DNA from: Chrysomallon squamiferum
Lineage: Eukaryota; Mollusca; Gastropoda; Neomphalida; Peltospiridae
DNA: 64,000 bases
Direction: 5' to 3'
Assembly (NCBI GenBank): GCA_012295275.1
Contig: CM022675.1
Coordinates: 4,046,642-4,110,641 of the forward strand
Both the position numbers and the translations under genes were made by a program. This document shows, one piece after another, positions 1-13,722 of this stretch. Within the stretch, counting starts at the first letter, position 1; each line of letters opens with the position of its first letter. The notes under the pieces were generated by a model. It had not been told where the DNA came from and searched no databases. It saw only the letters and a program-made list of their open reading frames with translations.

Positions 1-368
1 GGCTGTAAAGAAATATAACTGAAGTTTTAGGGGACGTATCGAATTGTTGGATGAGTGTTGTGTGAGTGCGCGCCAACGTGTGTGTGTGTGTGCGTGTGTG
101 CGTGTGTGTGTGCGTGTGTTAAACAGAACTGTCATTGCGATACACAACACGAAGGCGTTCGTTGTACGTTTGTGATTCGTTATGAAGGAAAGAGTAAGAG
201 TGAAAGGATAACAGAAAAAAGCAGAGATAGAAAGAAAGTGAGAAAGTCAGAGAGAAGAAGTAAAGTGTCAAATATGCGGTGTTATGGAAATCAGAGTGTA
301 AGAAAAAAAACAGTGTACTGACCAGAAACACATTTAAAAAAAGACAAAAGCATAATAATAATAATAAT

Positions 369-413
<45 letters not shown>

Positions 414-862
414 AATAATAAATAAAAAGACAGAAAAGTTAATTTTTACATCTGGCCGCTTTCAGTTAAGACAAAATCTCACACACACGTCACACATTTC
501 TGTCATTACTCGAGAGCAGAAGAAAAACGCAAAAATTAAACTGCAGCATCACGTAAAGTATGAAATGCACCGGAATGACAGAAGACGTGAAATATTTTAA
601 TCATTATTATATTCATAACTTGCACCCCTAAGATGACCGCGGACACTGCATGTAGAGCCGTGAAGACGTCGTTTGTAACTGGCCAAATGTAAAATCAAGA
701 CTCGTTTCAATTGGTCGACAGAGCGACAGAGAACAATGTCGAGCTGCGTTCTTATTTACATGTGTTGTTTGCTAGGATCAGAAAACAAACAGCAAGTATG
801 AACAATGGACACTCTGCTATGATGTTTCGGTTGCGACATGCAAATGAGGTGTCGTCAAATGG
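1..862. other. upstream region, simple-repeat rich
   Basis: No gene is supported here. The stretch holds a TG microsatellite at about 79-118 and an ATA/ACA tract at about 352-421. Short open frames across these tracts have repeat-derived composition (poly-Leu, poly-Cys/Val). The last 150 bases lie directly upstream of the TATA box of the chitin-binding gene and so probably include its proximal promoter, but I recognise no specific factor site. Confidence 0.6.
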
Positions 863-870
863 TATATATA
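863..870 (+). promoter_or_regulatory. TATA box of the chitin-binding gene
   Basis: A TATATATA/TATATAAG-type box lies about 30 bases upstream of a plausible start region (about 893-900). A good donor follows at 1005/1006. The combination of TATA box, short leader exon, donor and a downstream acceptor just before an ATG is typical of an animal RNA polymerase II promoter. The start site itself is inferred; no transcript evidence is available. Confidence 0.5.
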
Positions 871-894
871 AGACGCTGCTGTCGTCGAGGTTAT

Positions 895-1005
895 AACACA
901 TACTTAGTTCCTTGAGGGATTGCTCAAGTTAGCTGTTTTGAAATACTTCTGATTTCTTGAACTTTTACTTTTTGGCTTTGAGTCTTGGCATCCTCGTTTT
1001 GGAAG
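895..1005 (+). other. non-coding first exon (5'UTR) of the chitin-binding gene
   Basis: The exon ends in GGAAG followed by the donor GTAAGTC at 1006. No ATG here would join in frame to the signal-peptide exon, so it is read as leader only. Its left edge is set from the TATA box spacing. It joins the acceptor at 6830/6831, 15 bases before the start codon. The pairing is inferred from position and strand. Confidence 0.45.
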
Positions 1006-1237
1006 GTAAGTCATTTTAAATACTTTTATTTCTCTTGTTATTTATCTGACTTCAATTTATTTTATAACATTTCTTTTTTTGTTTCTGTTCTATTTTATTT
1101 TACTCCCACTACGACTACGACTACTACTACATTCTGCTACTGTAATTACAACAGCTACTACAATCACTGCTACAACTTTTATTACAAATACCGTTACTAA
1201 TACCACTGGTATTTTTTTACTACTACTACTACTACTG

Positions 1238-1292
<55 letters not shown>

Positions 1293-2688
1293 ACTCACTG
1301 CTAGTTACAACAGTGTCAACGACTACTATTAGTATTATTACACTATCCATCAAAACTGCTTCCAATATTAATAATATCTTTGAGATTAATCAGAATAAAA
1401 TGTAATATCTCGTGTATTCAACATTTCTCATCATTATAAACACTTCGACTTCAGCCTTTTAACAATTGTCTGCAGTAAAACACTGGAAGTAATTAATTAA
1501 ATCAAAAAAGACATTCCAAGCAGAAATTTCAAAGCTGATTTATATCTGAATGGTTAACATTCAGTTTCTACCGTTCGGTTATCTCCCGTTCCAACAAAGA
1601 CTCATAACCGATTTATCAAGAAAGAGAACTGAGTGTTTTTCCTTGTTTTTGGCAGTCAGCATTTAAAATTTCCTGCATCTGATCAATACAGGAATAACTC
1701 ATGGAGTGAATGATTTTCTTTCTCCAAATGTGAATACTTTTATGTCCAAAACAAGAAAGATGGATTGAATGACACCTAATGTTAACAGATATTGAGATTT
1801 GACATTTTCTAGAGTTGATGACTAAAATTAACATCAGCTCATGGTTGAGTTTGACAATAATAAATGATCTTATCTTGTTATCTTGTATTAAATATTTCGA
1901 AAAGCTAGAATAATTCTGAAGCTCAGACAGAATTCTTGGTTCAAATCTCAAAGCAGGTGTCTAAGCAAATACATGTTTTGTTACTCTGAAACTGCGAAGT
2001 TTTGTTTTTTAGTTAATTACGTAGTAAAATATTTTACATAATTAAGACTTTGTTCTCTGCTCTAAGACATGTAGGTAATGAGATCAAATCTTGTTAGCGG
2101 CTTGAATTCGGAATAAACCGTGTCTTTGTAAAACAATCATATCCTTTTTTTTCATTAACCAATCGTCTAATATTAATACTCAGTTAACTTAAATTCAGTG
2201 CTGGATTCTTTTCTCGCGTCAGGCGTACTTGAAGCCAATGTTCAACAGAGAGTCAGAGAGAATTGATGTTATAGTTAAACATCTTAGTTCAGAAGTGAGA
2301 GTAGTGAAAATGCGGCTGTCATTATTAATAATGGTATTAAGCCTACATCAACTACTACTAAGACAGCTACTACTACCACCACTGTGACTAAAACTAAATC
2401 TACTACTGCGACTAAACTACATCTACTACAACCATCACAACAATATCTACTACTCCAAATAACACAACAACGTCTACTGCTATTAACATTCTTACAAAGA
2501 GCAAGTCTACCATGACTACCACTACGACTAAAACTACGATTACCACTGCCACCACGTTACTTTGGCAGGGTTTGAGAATGTATGTCATAAACTAATTTCA
2601 ATTATCCTTGGCTACAGGCATTCGAGTTTGAGTCTCAAAATCAGTTATAATCTAGAGTCCAGTGACACTGATAACAGAGTGAACATCA

Positions 2689-2945
2689 TTTATCACTAGT
2701 ACTAAATCCGAAAATCTATAGTTAAAATTATTTATTACTAGCACTAATTCAGAAAATCTATAGTTAAGATTATTTATTACTAGCACTAATTCAGAAAATC
2801 TATAGTTAAGATTATTTATTACTAGCACTAATTCAGAAAATCTATAGTTAAGATTATTTATGTCTAATTGAAAATCTATGTTAAAATTTGTTAATACACT
2901 AATTAGAAAATCATAGTTGATTATTTAATAGCACTTTTCAGAAAA
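2689..2945. repeat. 42-bp tandem repeat, about 6 decaying copies
   Basis: The motif with core ACTAGCACTAATTCAGAAAA recurs with a 42-base period (starts at 2737, 2779 and 2821). The central three copies are almost identical. The first copy and the last two or three (2863-2945) are progressively shortened and mutated, as expected when homogenisation acts mostly on central units. Confidence 0.85.
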
Positions 2946-3201
2946 CGAATGTTAGAACTGGATATGATAAATGTGAAATGATCTTAGAGTCTAAAATGTT
3001 TACACTGAACTGATGTTTATATAATGGATTCTCTCGGAAACGAATATAGAACTGGACCATGAAAATGTGGTTGACTGCAGTCTTTATTTTTGAAGGTTTC
3101 GATGGGACACATTAAAGGACACAAGATGTGGTACAAAGGACACAAGAAATTAATATTTAAAAAAAGAGAGAGAGAGGGGGGAAAAGCGAGAAAAGTTTTA
3201 T

Positions 3202-3275
3202 TGGCCTATGTGGGGGTCGAACCCACGACATTCGCGTTATTAGCACGACGCTCTAACCAACTGAGCTAACAGGCC
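3202..3275 (-). tRNA. tRNA-Ile (anticodon AAT)
   Basis: A 74-base cloverleaf can be folded by eye. The acceptor stem is 7 bp with one G-U pair, the D stem GCTC/GAGC is fully paired, and the anticodon stem is 5 bp. The loop CTAATAA puts anticodon AAT (read as IAU, isoleucine) at 3239-3241. The T arm is GTGGG/CCCAC with a canonical GGTTCGA B box, and an A box (TAGCTCAGTTGG) is present. The discriminator is A. A TTTT run begins about 8 bases downstream, suitable as a Pol III terminator. It lies antisense inside the first intron of the chitin-binding gene. No intron is present in the tRNA. Confidence 0.93.
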
Positions 3276-4289
3276 TGACGATATTGGTTATTCCTTAGCT
3301 GAGAAGGGACTGCTAATAACAGTTTTACAGTGTTTGAAGATAACTGTTTTTCTTTTCATTACCAACATAAGCCAGAACATTTTATAGCTGGAATAGTCCT
3401 AGGTTAAAATATCATTAAGAGTTAAATCTGTTCCCTTTCTTCATCTGTTGTCTGACTTCATCAACCTCACAGTTTATGTTCTAAAAAAAAAAAAAAAAAA
3501 AAAAACACCGCTGTAAATACACCAATAACACCAATTAGTGTTTTAATAAATAACACTAATTAATATGTACATAATAGATATCTGATTAAGACAAAATTAA
3601 TTTGTTAAAAAATGCACCAAATCGTTTTGATCTCTGAAGAGCCGGCATATAAGGCCTAGACAGGTCATTCATATGTTTCCTGTTCCGTCTTAATCTTCTT
3701 TTTCCTTCGAGGAACTGTTTAACCTTCGCCACATCACACAGGACTTAATAAATAAAACACAAGTTACAACTGATCAGAGGAAAGAAAAATGATTCTCTTC
3801 AAACATTTGTCCCTGAAGTAAATCGCTCGTAAAACAGTTATCAAAGTTGATGCGTAATTCTATGTACAGTGGTTTTTCTAATGTTTGTAGTTTGCAAAGA
3901 CTTTTAGGAAATGATAACTGCGTTACAATCTGTTTATATCTGTACTCGTATTGATGTTTGTGTTAAAATGTATTTACTCATTTATTTACACAGATATAGT
4001 TGTTAAATATTTATTTATTTTTTTGAACGTTTATTTACTTATATTAATATTAATAACGTCTGTTTATTTGTTTAAATTGAACAGCAGTGTTGAAATCTGT
4101 TTATTTATTTATATTGTTATTACTGGTGAAATATATTCGTAATGATATCGTTGTTAAAATCTAGTTATTTATTTGTTTGTTAGAGCTTTCATAAATTGTT
4201 TACCGTTTCTAAAAAATATATATATTTAGAAACATAGATAGCTAGATAGCTAGACAGATAGATAGTTGAAGAGATAGATAGATAAATGA

Positions 4290-4341
<52 letters not shown>

Positions 4342-5771
4342 GTAAACACGTTTTTAAAAGAGGTTTGTTGTGTCGAGTTCAGTCGGTTTTCAGTAAAAGT
4401 GTACAAAATGTATGACACTCCATCGAAAAATATTGATCCTAATACCTATCATGTCTTACGTCAGTACTGTTTATTGTTGTTCGTGTACGCCCTCTATCAA
4501 GCAGTGTAAGATTGTAATTTAAATCAATTTAGAATAAACTGATTAAATTTTAATAACATTTTTATTAAAGCTGTAACTAGTCAAATTCTGAAAGAAGATG
4601 GAAAAAACAAAACAGAACTCTTTCGCTTCTACGAATATCAGTTTATTAAGATACACTAGAAAAAAAGCTAAACACAAAAGTCTGATGCTGCTCAATGCGT
4701 ACCCTAACCCTGATGGTTTTTTCAGCAAGAGACAAAAAGTCAGAGGAAAAATGTTGTTAGCGAGAGATTCAACTCTTCCATTCCCATAACACTGAGGCAG
4801 TTTGGTTATTTTGTCAGTACAAATATGGTCACTGGTTTTCTCCTAATGTCTCTGCCATCTGGGCGAACGAAACAGTCGTTATTAATTCTAGTGAAATAGT
4901 CAGTCAGGCCTACTTCTACCATCAGTAAAACGTCAATGATGTCAAGTCAAATCCACACAAACTCGACGTCTGTTCATCGTCCCAAACATCAACCACAGTC
5001 AGATATTCACTGGCAGGCGCTGGTGTCGTGGTTGCTGACCACTGTCGTTGAAAACAAAAACTACTACTACTAAACTAAATTCTGTTGCTAATGTTCAGCT
5101 GGAGGTGAAGAGGAGTGAAAAGAAAACGTTGTATTTTTAGTTGATAATGGTTTAACAGTGAGCAGAATAACATGACAGAGTGTATCTTATTTTCTCTTAT
5201 TGACTTTATTTCTATTTCTGTCTGACTCGTAATATTTCAAATGCACACATACATAAACGCATATAGATATATATCTAAATGCATACATACACAGAAACAT
5301 ACATATGCACAAACACATATACACAGAAATATATACATACACACAAACATACATACATACATACTTATAAACAAATATACATAGATATACATATATACAC
5401 AGACACACATACAAACACATTAACAAATATAAAATAAATAACACCTTTAAACAAATTTATACATACACATTTGAGAAAATGCAAGCTCTAGGTAAACATT
5501 TAGTAGTAAAATTACTGTCATTTAATTCTCAGAAATTCATATATTTACAGTTTTATACACATGCATATGTCTATATATATATAAATATATGTGCGTATGT
5601 GTGTAAACTGTAAATATATATATATAGTTTGTGTATCGCGTTTTCTGTCATTATATATAGCATCAGTTTGTTTACTGACCAATATTACATATGTAATAAT
5701 GTGTGTTTAATCCTAGTTTATAAAAGCAAAGTAAATCGTCCATAAATGAAATAGTAAAATAATAACAATGT

Positions 5772-5845
5772 TGGCCCATGTGGGGGTCGAACCCACGACA
5801 TTCGCGTTATTAGCACGACGCTTTAACCAACTGAGCTAACAGGCC
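5772..5845 (-). tRNA. tRNA-Ile (AAT), slightly degenerate second copy
   Basis: Same 74-base layout and same anticodon AAT (5809-5811) as the copy 2.6 kb to the left, differing at two positions. One change turns the last D-stem pair into a C-A mismatch (G22 to A). The other turns an acceptor U-A pair into U-G. A and B boxes are intact, and a TTTT run lies about 12 bases past the 3' end. It may still be transcribed, but the lost D-stem pair hints at relaxed selection. Flanks of the two copies do not look alike beyond the tRNA, so it may have arisen by dispersed rather than tandem duplication. Confidence 0.8.
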
Positions 5846-6323
5846 TGATAACGGTATTGAAACTACATGTACATCTGCAGCCTGATTGGTGTTTTAAAAT
5901 ATATCCTCTCCTAGACAGAACACCACATACCATGGTTTTTATTACGCCAGTCGAGTACACTGGACAAAAAGTGAGATACTTCTTTGAAAGCCAAACGCTG
6001 TACCAAGAGAGTCGTACCTTAGTACCCGTCTATTCGCTTTTCATTAGATTCAAAAACGAATCGGTGATTATTTAATTACTTAATACTGTATTTTACATAT
6101 ATACATCTAATTTTTACATATCCATATAATTCTTTAGCATTTTTTAAAAACTGTTATAATCTAATCTTCTTTTGGAAAATAAAATAAAATGAAATAAAAT
6201 AAAATAAAATAAAATTCAAATATACAAAATGAAACTGTTTTTGATTGGAAATCGCGTCAGATATGTTTGGTCTGAATAAACATTTCTTAAAAGTGCAGTG
6301 TTTATCTCGAATTTTGAAAAAGT

Positions 6324-6325
<2 letters not shown>

Positions 6326-6411
<86 letters not shown>
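6326..6411. repeat. (CT)n microsatellite
   Basis: About 43 uninterrupted CT units, followed by a GA-rich imperfect stretch at 6490-6570. Open frames reading Ser-Leu or Arg-Glu repeats across it are repeat artefacts. Confidence 0.98.
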
Positions 6412-6417
<6 letters not shown>

Positions 6418-6845
6418 CTTTCTTTCTCATGCAAGTGGTATAGAAATGTTAAAACTCAGTATCTTGAGTCTATCTCCATAGCTGAGATTCAAGAGAGAGA
6501 GAACGAGAGAGAGAGAACGAGAGAGTGAGAACGAGAGAGTACGAGAGAGTGAGAGACAGAGACAGAGAGAAAAAGAAAAAACCTACAAAGTTATAACTAA
6601 AGCTAATATTCTACTCTTCTCTCTATCCTATTGTTTCTAATACCTTGGTGGAAAGTGTCATCACTAACAGTTCTCAAATATTTGATAGGACGTCATTATT
6701 TGAACTCCGTATTTATCAAGAAAACACCACAATCAATCGAAGCATGGAGAGTTTGTTGCTGAAACCAAAACTGCTCTGTCTCTTACTTAATTCGTTTCTT
6801 TTTTAATTTTATTTACTTTTATCTTTTCAGGAGACGCACCTAAAC

Positions 6846-6969
6846 ATGTCTTCCGTGTGGGCGTTGATGATTATGGCAGCGCTGGCCTGCCATACTTTCG
6901 CCAGCTCTATAGACTCGACAAACAGAATAGCAGCAATACTGAACGACAATCTGCCCAATTCTTTACAAG
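6846..6969 (+). CDS. coding exon 2 of chitin-binding gene: signal peptide
   Basis: The acceptor CAG ends at 6830 and the donor GTAGGT begins at 6970. It encodes 41 residues: a hydrophobic core with Ala/Leu/Met, a likely cleavage after the Thr-Phe-Ala-Ser segment, and the start of the mature chain. Confidence 0.8.
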
Positions 6970-7869
6970 GTAGGTGTTACATATTTACAAAACTAGTCTC
7001 AAAAACTGGCAATGGCAACCGACAGTCGACATTGCTGCCGCAAAAGCTGTTTCAAAACTGATAATGTGTTTTAATCTATCGCAAAACTGAGATGGGTGAA
7101 GTGTTTTTTAGAATAATCGAACAGGAGACTAGAAAAAACAACGTTTGACGGGTGGAAATTTAATTAGACTTTGATGGTATAAATTAAACGAAATTATTGA
7201 TGAAGTAACAGGCATTTAGAGAAAAGAAAGAAGACATACACACAACAAAAAAAGAAACAATTAAAAATCTTTAAGAAAATAAATGTTAACAAATATACTA
7301 AAAAATATTTAATTTTATTATTTGTTATTATTTCAAATTTTTGTTCAATTAAAAGAAAAAAAGAAAAGAAACAAATATTATGATATACAAGTTATTTTTA
7401 TCATAATCATATTTTATTTATGTCCTGGAATTAGAGTAAAGTATGGCAAAAAATCCTTTCTACAGATTTCGGCGTTTCTTTAATCTACATCGCAATGCCG
7501 TTGAAAACTCTGCGTATTTGTAGCTGCAAATCAAAATTAAAAACTGTTTAGCGAGGTATATTTAAACTTCGTTTTATAACATGATTTTCTTTTACGACCT
7601 TATTAAAGTAACATAATATCATTGTCAGCAGATTTTGGAAACCATTATTATTTTTATATGTGCATATTACCTAAATTTATACTGAACTAAAAACGTAATT
7701 TGTGAAGCTAAATTTATCTGCTTACCAATATGCGAAAAATTATACTATTTACGTATTTCCGTTCGTTTATAAATATAATAAATAAATAAAAATTTATAAT
7801 AATAATAATAATAATAACAATAATAATAATAATAAATAGACAAATAAAAATAATAAATAAATAAAAATT

Positions 7870-7902
<33 letters not shown>

Positions 7903-10900
7903 CAGACAAATAAAAATAATAAAAATAAAATAAAGAATCGTTTTTAAAGAACAAAATCGTAACAGAAAGATTGTTAACTCATTTCTGTTTTTGATCCGGC
8001 AGAACTTATTTACTCTGTTTGCAGTCTCTACCGTTTGTCTTTTAGATTTACACAAATAAGATAAACAATATTTGTGTACATATTACATAAATTTATACTC
8101 AACCAAAAACATATTTTATGGCGGAAGATCATGTTCCGCTGCTAAGATCTAACGCCCAAAGCCAGCCGAGTAAAAATCGAAACTGCGGCCGGAAAAGGAT
8201 TCGATTTACCACAACACACGCGCTCGCATTGACTGTCGGATTACACACAAAACTACCGCAAACGAAATAAAGCATCCGGCTTAACGGACGCTAAATCTTG
8301 CGTTTATTTTACAATTTTATTGTCAAACATAGGTGAGGGAAGAATGTTAACCCAGTCAGCGGGTTACCCAGTTAAACAACGTAACGTGCCGCTCTGGGAC
8401 AAATTTAATGATTTTCGTTTTCTGGAAGTGACAGAAAATAATGTCCTCGATGCCTCGTTGTGTTGTTGTTTTTTATTTTATTCATAAGTCGGAGGATTTT
8501 TTGAGATTTGTGATGTGGACACATACTGAAAAACCTTTCAAGACATACTTAAGATTTTTTAATATGTTATTTAACAGCATTATTTGTTTATTTATTTATT
8601 TAGTTAGCTAGATTATTATTTTTTATTTTTTATTATTATTATTTTTATAAAGTTTTAGTTAAGAGGACTGCAACTCTGAAAAAAAAAAAAAAATTTCTAC
8701 CATATATATAATAATTAATTCATATAAAAAACAAATAGCAGTAACTCGTTGAATTAAAAAAATTATTTATTTATTTTATTTATTTAATTTTCATTTATTT
8801 ATTTATTAATTTTTTATTTTTTTTTTTTTTTTTTTATTATTATTATTTTTTTATGCTTCACTATCAATATCGTAGAAAGCGATTATAGTTTTAATCATAT
8901 ATAACCGATATCATCATTTTAAAATCAGTTTATTTTATAAATTATCTTATCAATAGCTGAATATTATTATTATTATTATTATTATTATTTTATTTGAGCT
9001 TGGATGCTATGAATCAATCATTCTTTCATTCATTCCGATTTATTTATTTATTTATTTTTGTTGTTGTTTTTCTTGTTGTTGTTGTATATTCTCCGATAAT
9101 GTTTAATAAGTATTCTTTCATTAATTCCAATGTCATTATGACGTACACGATAATTTATCTGTGTGCGAAGCATAAATTATTATAATAAGCGGAATTACGT
9201 TTAACAAGCTGCATAAATTATGATAATGTTAACAATAAACGTAAGTAGATGTTTTCTTTACTTCATAAAGAAGCTAGGTTCTTTGTGCAAATAGAACGTT
9301 AGTAGTATATTTCTGTTTATTTATTTGTTTGCACAGGGAGAGATATATTTTCATTTCTTTTAACTTGTTCTTTCAGTTTATGAATGAAAAAGTGTTAATA
9401 GATTTTCCGATATATTAATACTAAAATAAAAACTGTGCGAGATTACTTTTATTTTCGTAAACGTGTATCTACTTACTTAATTTTTTCTCTCACGCTCTTA
9501 GATAAAATACGAAAAATTCAAGATTTTTCAAACTTGATTTTATTCCCCGCCCTATTTCATCCATTCTGAAAATATAGGTATTCTGCGTAAATTCACAAGG
9601 AAATCTTGATCGATCACAAAAAAAAAAAAAAAAAAAAAAAATAAATAAATAAATAAAACAAACATGCACGCAATAAAACAAAACATATATTTTTGGCTAA
9701 GATGGACACAAGCCGTGGGGGGGGGAATTATAATGATGATGATGGTAATAACAATAATAATAACAACAATAATAACAGTCACACTAAATTTTTCAAAAGC
9801 TAAATCATTTATTACAGACAAAGCGGATGCCATTGAGACAGTTTTAAGACTTTTGTCAGACATTGATTTGCCCTCCATCTGTCAGGCGGTGATGATGGAC
9901 CCACAAACAGAAATGAATAGTGTTGACGACATCATCGCCCTCGCTGCAAAGGACCAGCACATTCCTTACATCCCAGAGAAATACACAGAAGATTCTCTTT
10001 TTCCTGGTGTGTTCATATTTTTAAAAATCTTTAAGTAAAAGATGAATATTTGAAAAAAAAAAGTATTCATTATAGTCGTAAATCCTGGTTTAAAATAGGA
10101 TCTCTTGTTTTTGGTGGATGAAAAAAAAAAAATAAAATAAAAAAATAAATAAACAAAACAAAACAAAATAAATTAAAATTTACACAAATTAATGGCAGAA
10201 TAAAACTTTTTTTATTTATGATATATATTTATTTATTTATTTAGTTAGATTGTTTTATACTTTTATTTACTTTAATATTTAAAATAAGTTTATAAACCTG
10301 CCTCTTAATATTTTCTAATTAAATATTTTAACTGAAACAAAAATATATATTTTAATCATATAACATTTACAAAAAGTAAAGATTAAAGTTTGAACTTTCA
10401 GCTGATCTGCAGAAGAGAATGGACGAGTTAGTAAAACCAGTGAGAGATCGAGCTCTGGCTGGAATCAGTAAAAAAGAAAACAAACAAGAAACAATCAGTC
10501 CAGTCCTCATAGAGAGAGTGAAAAATCTCAAATCCAACTTGTCTTTATCTGCTGAAGAAAGACGACTTGATGATGTAGAATCATCCTTAAAAATGTTTCC
10601 AACCGACGACTACATTGAGATGAAAAAAGACCACCCAGAGAGAACGACAGAAAGACCAGAGAAACAGACACTGATTATGTCAGATGAAACACTGGCACCG
10701 CAGTTTAATACCGAGAGCTTTAAAGAAAAGGTTTTTGAATCTACACAAAGTTACATTACATCTGGTCGATCTACAGAAGCAGACACACAAAGTTACACTT
10801 CATCACAGATTTCTGCAGACAGCGAAATACAAAATTATAAATCTTCAGAAACGTCCACGTTCACAGAAACCAATAACAATACTAATCCAGAAATATCCTC

Positions 10901-13063
10901 AGTGACTGACACACAAAGTTATTCTACACCAGAAGCATCCACAGTCACAGAAACACAGGATAATACTACACCAGAAAGATCACCATCTGCAGATAAACAA
11001 AATTATACTTCTTCAGTACTCTCAGTAGGTACTGAAAACACTACAGATGATGTAGACATTCAGACTAGAGTGCATGCTCACGGAACAGTAAATATTACTA
11101 AGGACTTTGCTTCTACCACGAAGTCTCCTGTAGTGTCCAGTTATCAGGTTTCTTCAACAGTTAACTCTGAATTTACTATTAATCTGAACCAAACAAACGA
11201 ATCTGTAGCTGATAATGTTTTGGATAATGTTACTACTGTTAGGTACAAGGCGACGTCGTCGAATGACAGCAAAGAAAGTGAAGACGTGACTGCTGCTGAT
11301 GTTTTAGCCGAGAACAGGACAGAGACGGTTGTAATCAGAACCCTGTCACATGATCTGTTGTCAAAATCTAAAAACATAATGTCTGAGAGTCTACAGAGGA
11401 TTTCTAACGAGGTGAACACTTCAGAAAGCGACGTGATGGGACTGGAAGAAGAGTTAACTGAAGAAATAAAAACATCGACTGAAGAACCGAAACGAGAACA
11501 CGTATGGAATCTGACAACAGAAAATGAAATCGAAACGACGACCTCACCAATAATTGTTGACGACTACGAGTCGGTGGATATGCTAAATGAATACGTTTCT
11601 ACTCAAACGAGTGACATGAGAAGTAACGTCACTGATGGTCAAGGAATCCTGTCTTCAGAAGAAAACACAACATCTTTGTTTGAAGATTTATCAACAACTT
11701 CTAATCCACTAACTGAAAACACTGAAAATTCAACATTTTCATCGGAACAGGAAAACGTAACAACCGTTATTGTTGATGTCACAAGCCATGCAACAACGAC
11801 ATCAATGGAAGATAAAACTCAGTACAATCTGCTCGGGCATCTTCTAAACCTTCACAGAAGCAGTCAGAATAGTAGAATCGCAGCATCAACAACGTCAGCG
11901 TCATCATCAGTACAACCCGGAGATCTCTTTACACTACCCACTGTACACACAACCGAGAAAGAGCTGACACAAACAACACTGTCTCCCATACAACAGTTCC
12001 TCAAGCTCATTAACGACACTTTCGAACTGGCTGAAAAAAACAATTTAACTGACCCATATTATGACGTGGATGAAGCTCCCTACGACGTCAATGCCGTACA
12101 GTATGCTACCAAATCACTGGCTGATCTTATTTCTCAAACAGAGGACGATTTCACTGCCAGTAACCACTTTCCTGACAAGGAGAGCATTTTGAATGAAGTC
12201 AGCGTAGACGAAGCACTGAATTCTATCAATACTGATGGAACTCTGGATAAACTTCCTTATTATCACATTCAGAAAGACAACTTCTTTCACATCGGCGAAG
12301 AGCGAGACCCCAAGAATGACTACAGTGAACAAACTCATAAGGGACAGATCATAAAAGAAGAATATAACGAAGAGGAACACGAAGAGAAGACGCCAGACAG
12401 TGAAAAGAAAGAAGAGACAAACACTGAGGATGTTTCTAAAGAAGACAAGAAAAATGATGACAGTTCTAACTTGATTTCCAGTCTGGATCATTACAACAAG
12501 CTGTATGAAAAAACTAGAGAAGTCCTCAACAAGGCTTTCGAAGTGAACAACCAGGACATATACGATAAGCAATTCTATACATCCGCAACAACCACAACTG
12601 CAGCAACTACCATCACTACAGATCCAGTTCTTCGGCGGCTCTTCAAACCCAAGCAAGAAAAACCTTACGACATTTCAGATTTTCAAAAATACCAGAAACC
12701 AGCTGATTCTGTCTTCATGGCCGCACCCGATACACGTCACCCAGTACATACAAAACATTACAACAGCAATCCTTTCGTTTCCTACCCTGAGCCTTCAGTC
12801 TGGAGAATTCCACAAGAAGGTCCATATCGAGGCAAAGTAGAAAACCAGTATTATAACCCAGTATATGGCGGCGTCCATAGCAGAAAGTCTGGCTGGCTTG
12901 GAATGAACCGTGTACACAGAAACAGGTTTGACGAGTCGTCTGCGAGTCTCGCGTCTCTGGGAATCAGACAACACACCGTGGCTGCTCAGAAACCTCCCAG
13001 AACTAGTGTCTACAAGAACGAGAGTGAGTTCAAACTTATAGCCGTCTTTTAATAGGAAACATC

Positions 13064-13099
<36 letters not shown>

Positions 13100-13683
13100 C
13101 TTTTCTGCGTATTTTATTTTACAAAACAAAAACTTGGTAAAATTTTAAATCACAATTTTCTAGATTATGCTATAATAACAGTAAAAACGACCACTTTCTA
13201 AATATAACATATTTCAAATCGCATTTCTGGGTTTTTTCAAATATCCTATTTTATATATCTAAATTCACCTTTTAATTGACAATATGATTACAGTAAAAGA
13301 TGTAATTTTTTAACTTGTACAGTTAAATGTATCAATGATTGATGAATGCCGAACCAAAACGTTTATCTATGTGGTTCTAAACATTACCATACTGAATTTT
13401 CTTTCCTTGTGACATTGCTGGAACACACAAAACTCGATCATCCATAATTTGTGTTGTTCTGTAAATTTATTACTAATAGTGTGCTTGTATTGCAGGAAGT
13501 TAGCTCTGTGGTATGTAACATAACACCAAAGCAGAAAAAAAAAAAAAAAAAAAAAAAATGGTTGCATTGCTAGATATTGCTCCTAATTGATATAAATTTT
13601 AATATTATATATATCTAATTTTATTTTTAGAATTTTTTAATATTCAATTCAACAGTTTCATATATATATATATATATATAATG

Positions 13684-13722
<39 letters not shown>

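Larger units (their letters stand above)
1006..6830 (+). other. intron 1 of the chitin-binding gene
   Basis: A long intron of about 5.8 kb. It contains a CTA/ACT trinucleotide tract (about 1219-1292), ACT-rich degenerate sequence (2340-2560), a 42-bp tandem repeat (2689-2945), two antisense tRNA-Ile copies, a GATA tract (about 4253-4340), an ACAT-rich patch (about 5239-5410) and a long CT tract (6326-6411). It ends with a pyrimidine-rich stretch and CAG at 6830. No coding exon is visible inside it. Confidence 0.45.

Noticed and set aside
12114-12656. A 180-codon - strand open frame inside exon 4 of the chitin-binding gene
   Set aside because: It is antisense to a strong coding exon, rich in Phe/Val as expected for the complement of Glu/Lys/Asn codons, and has no domain.
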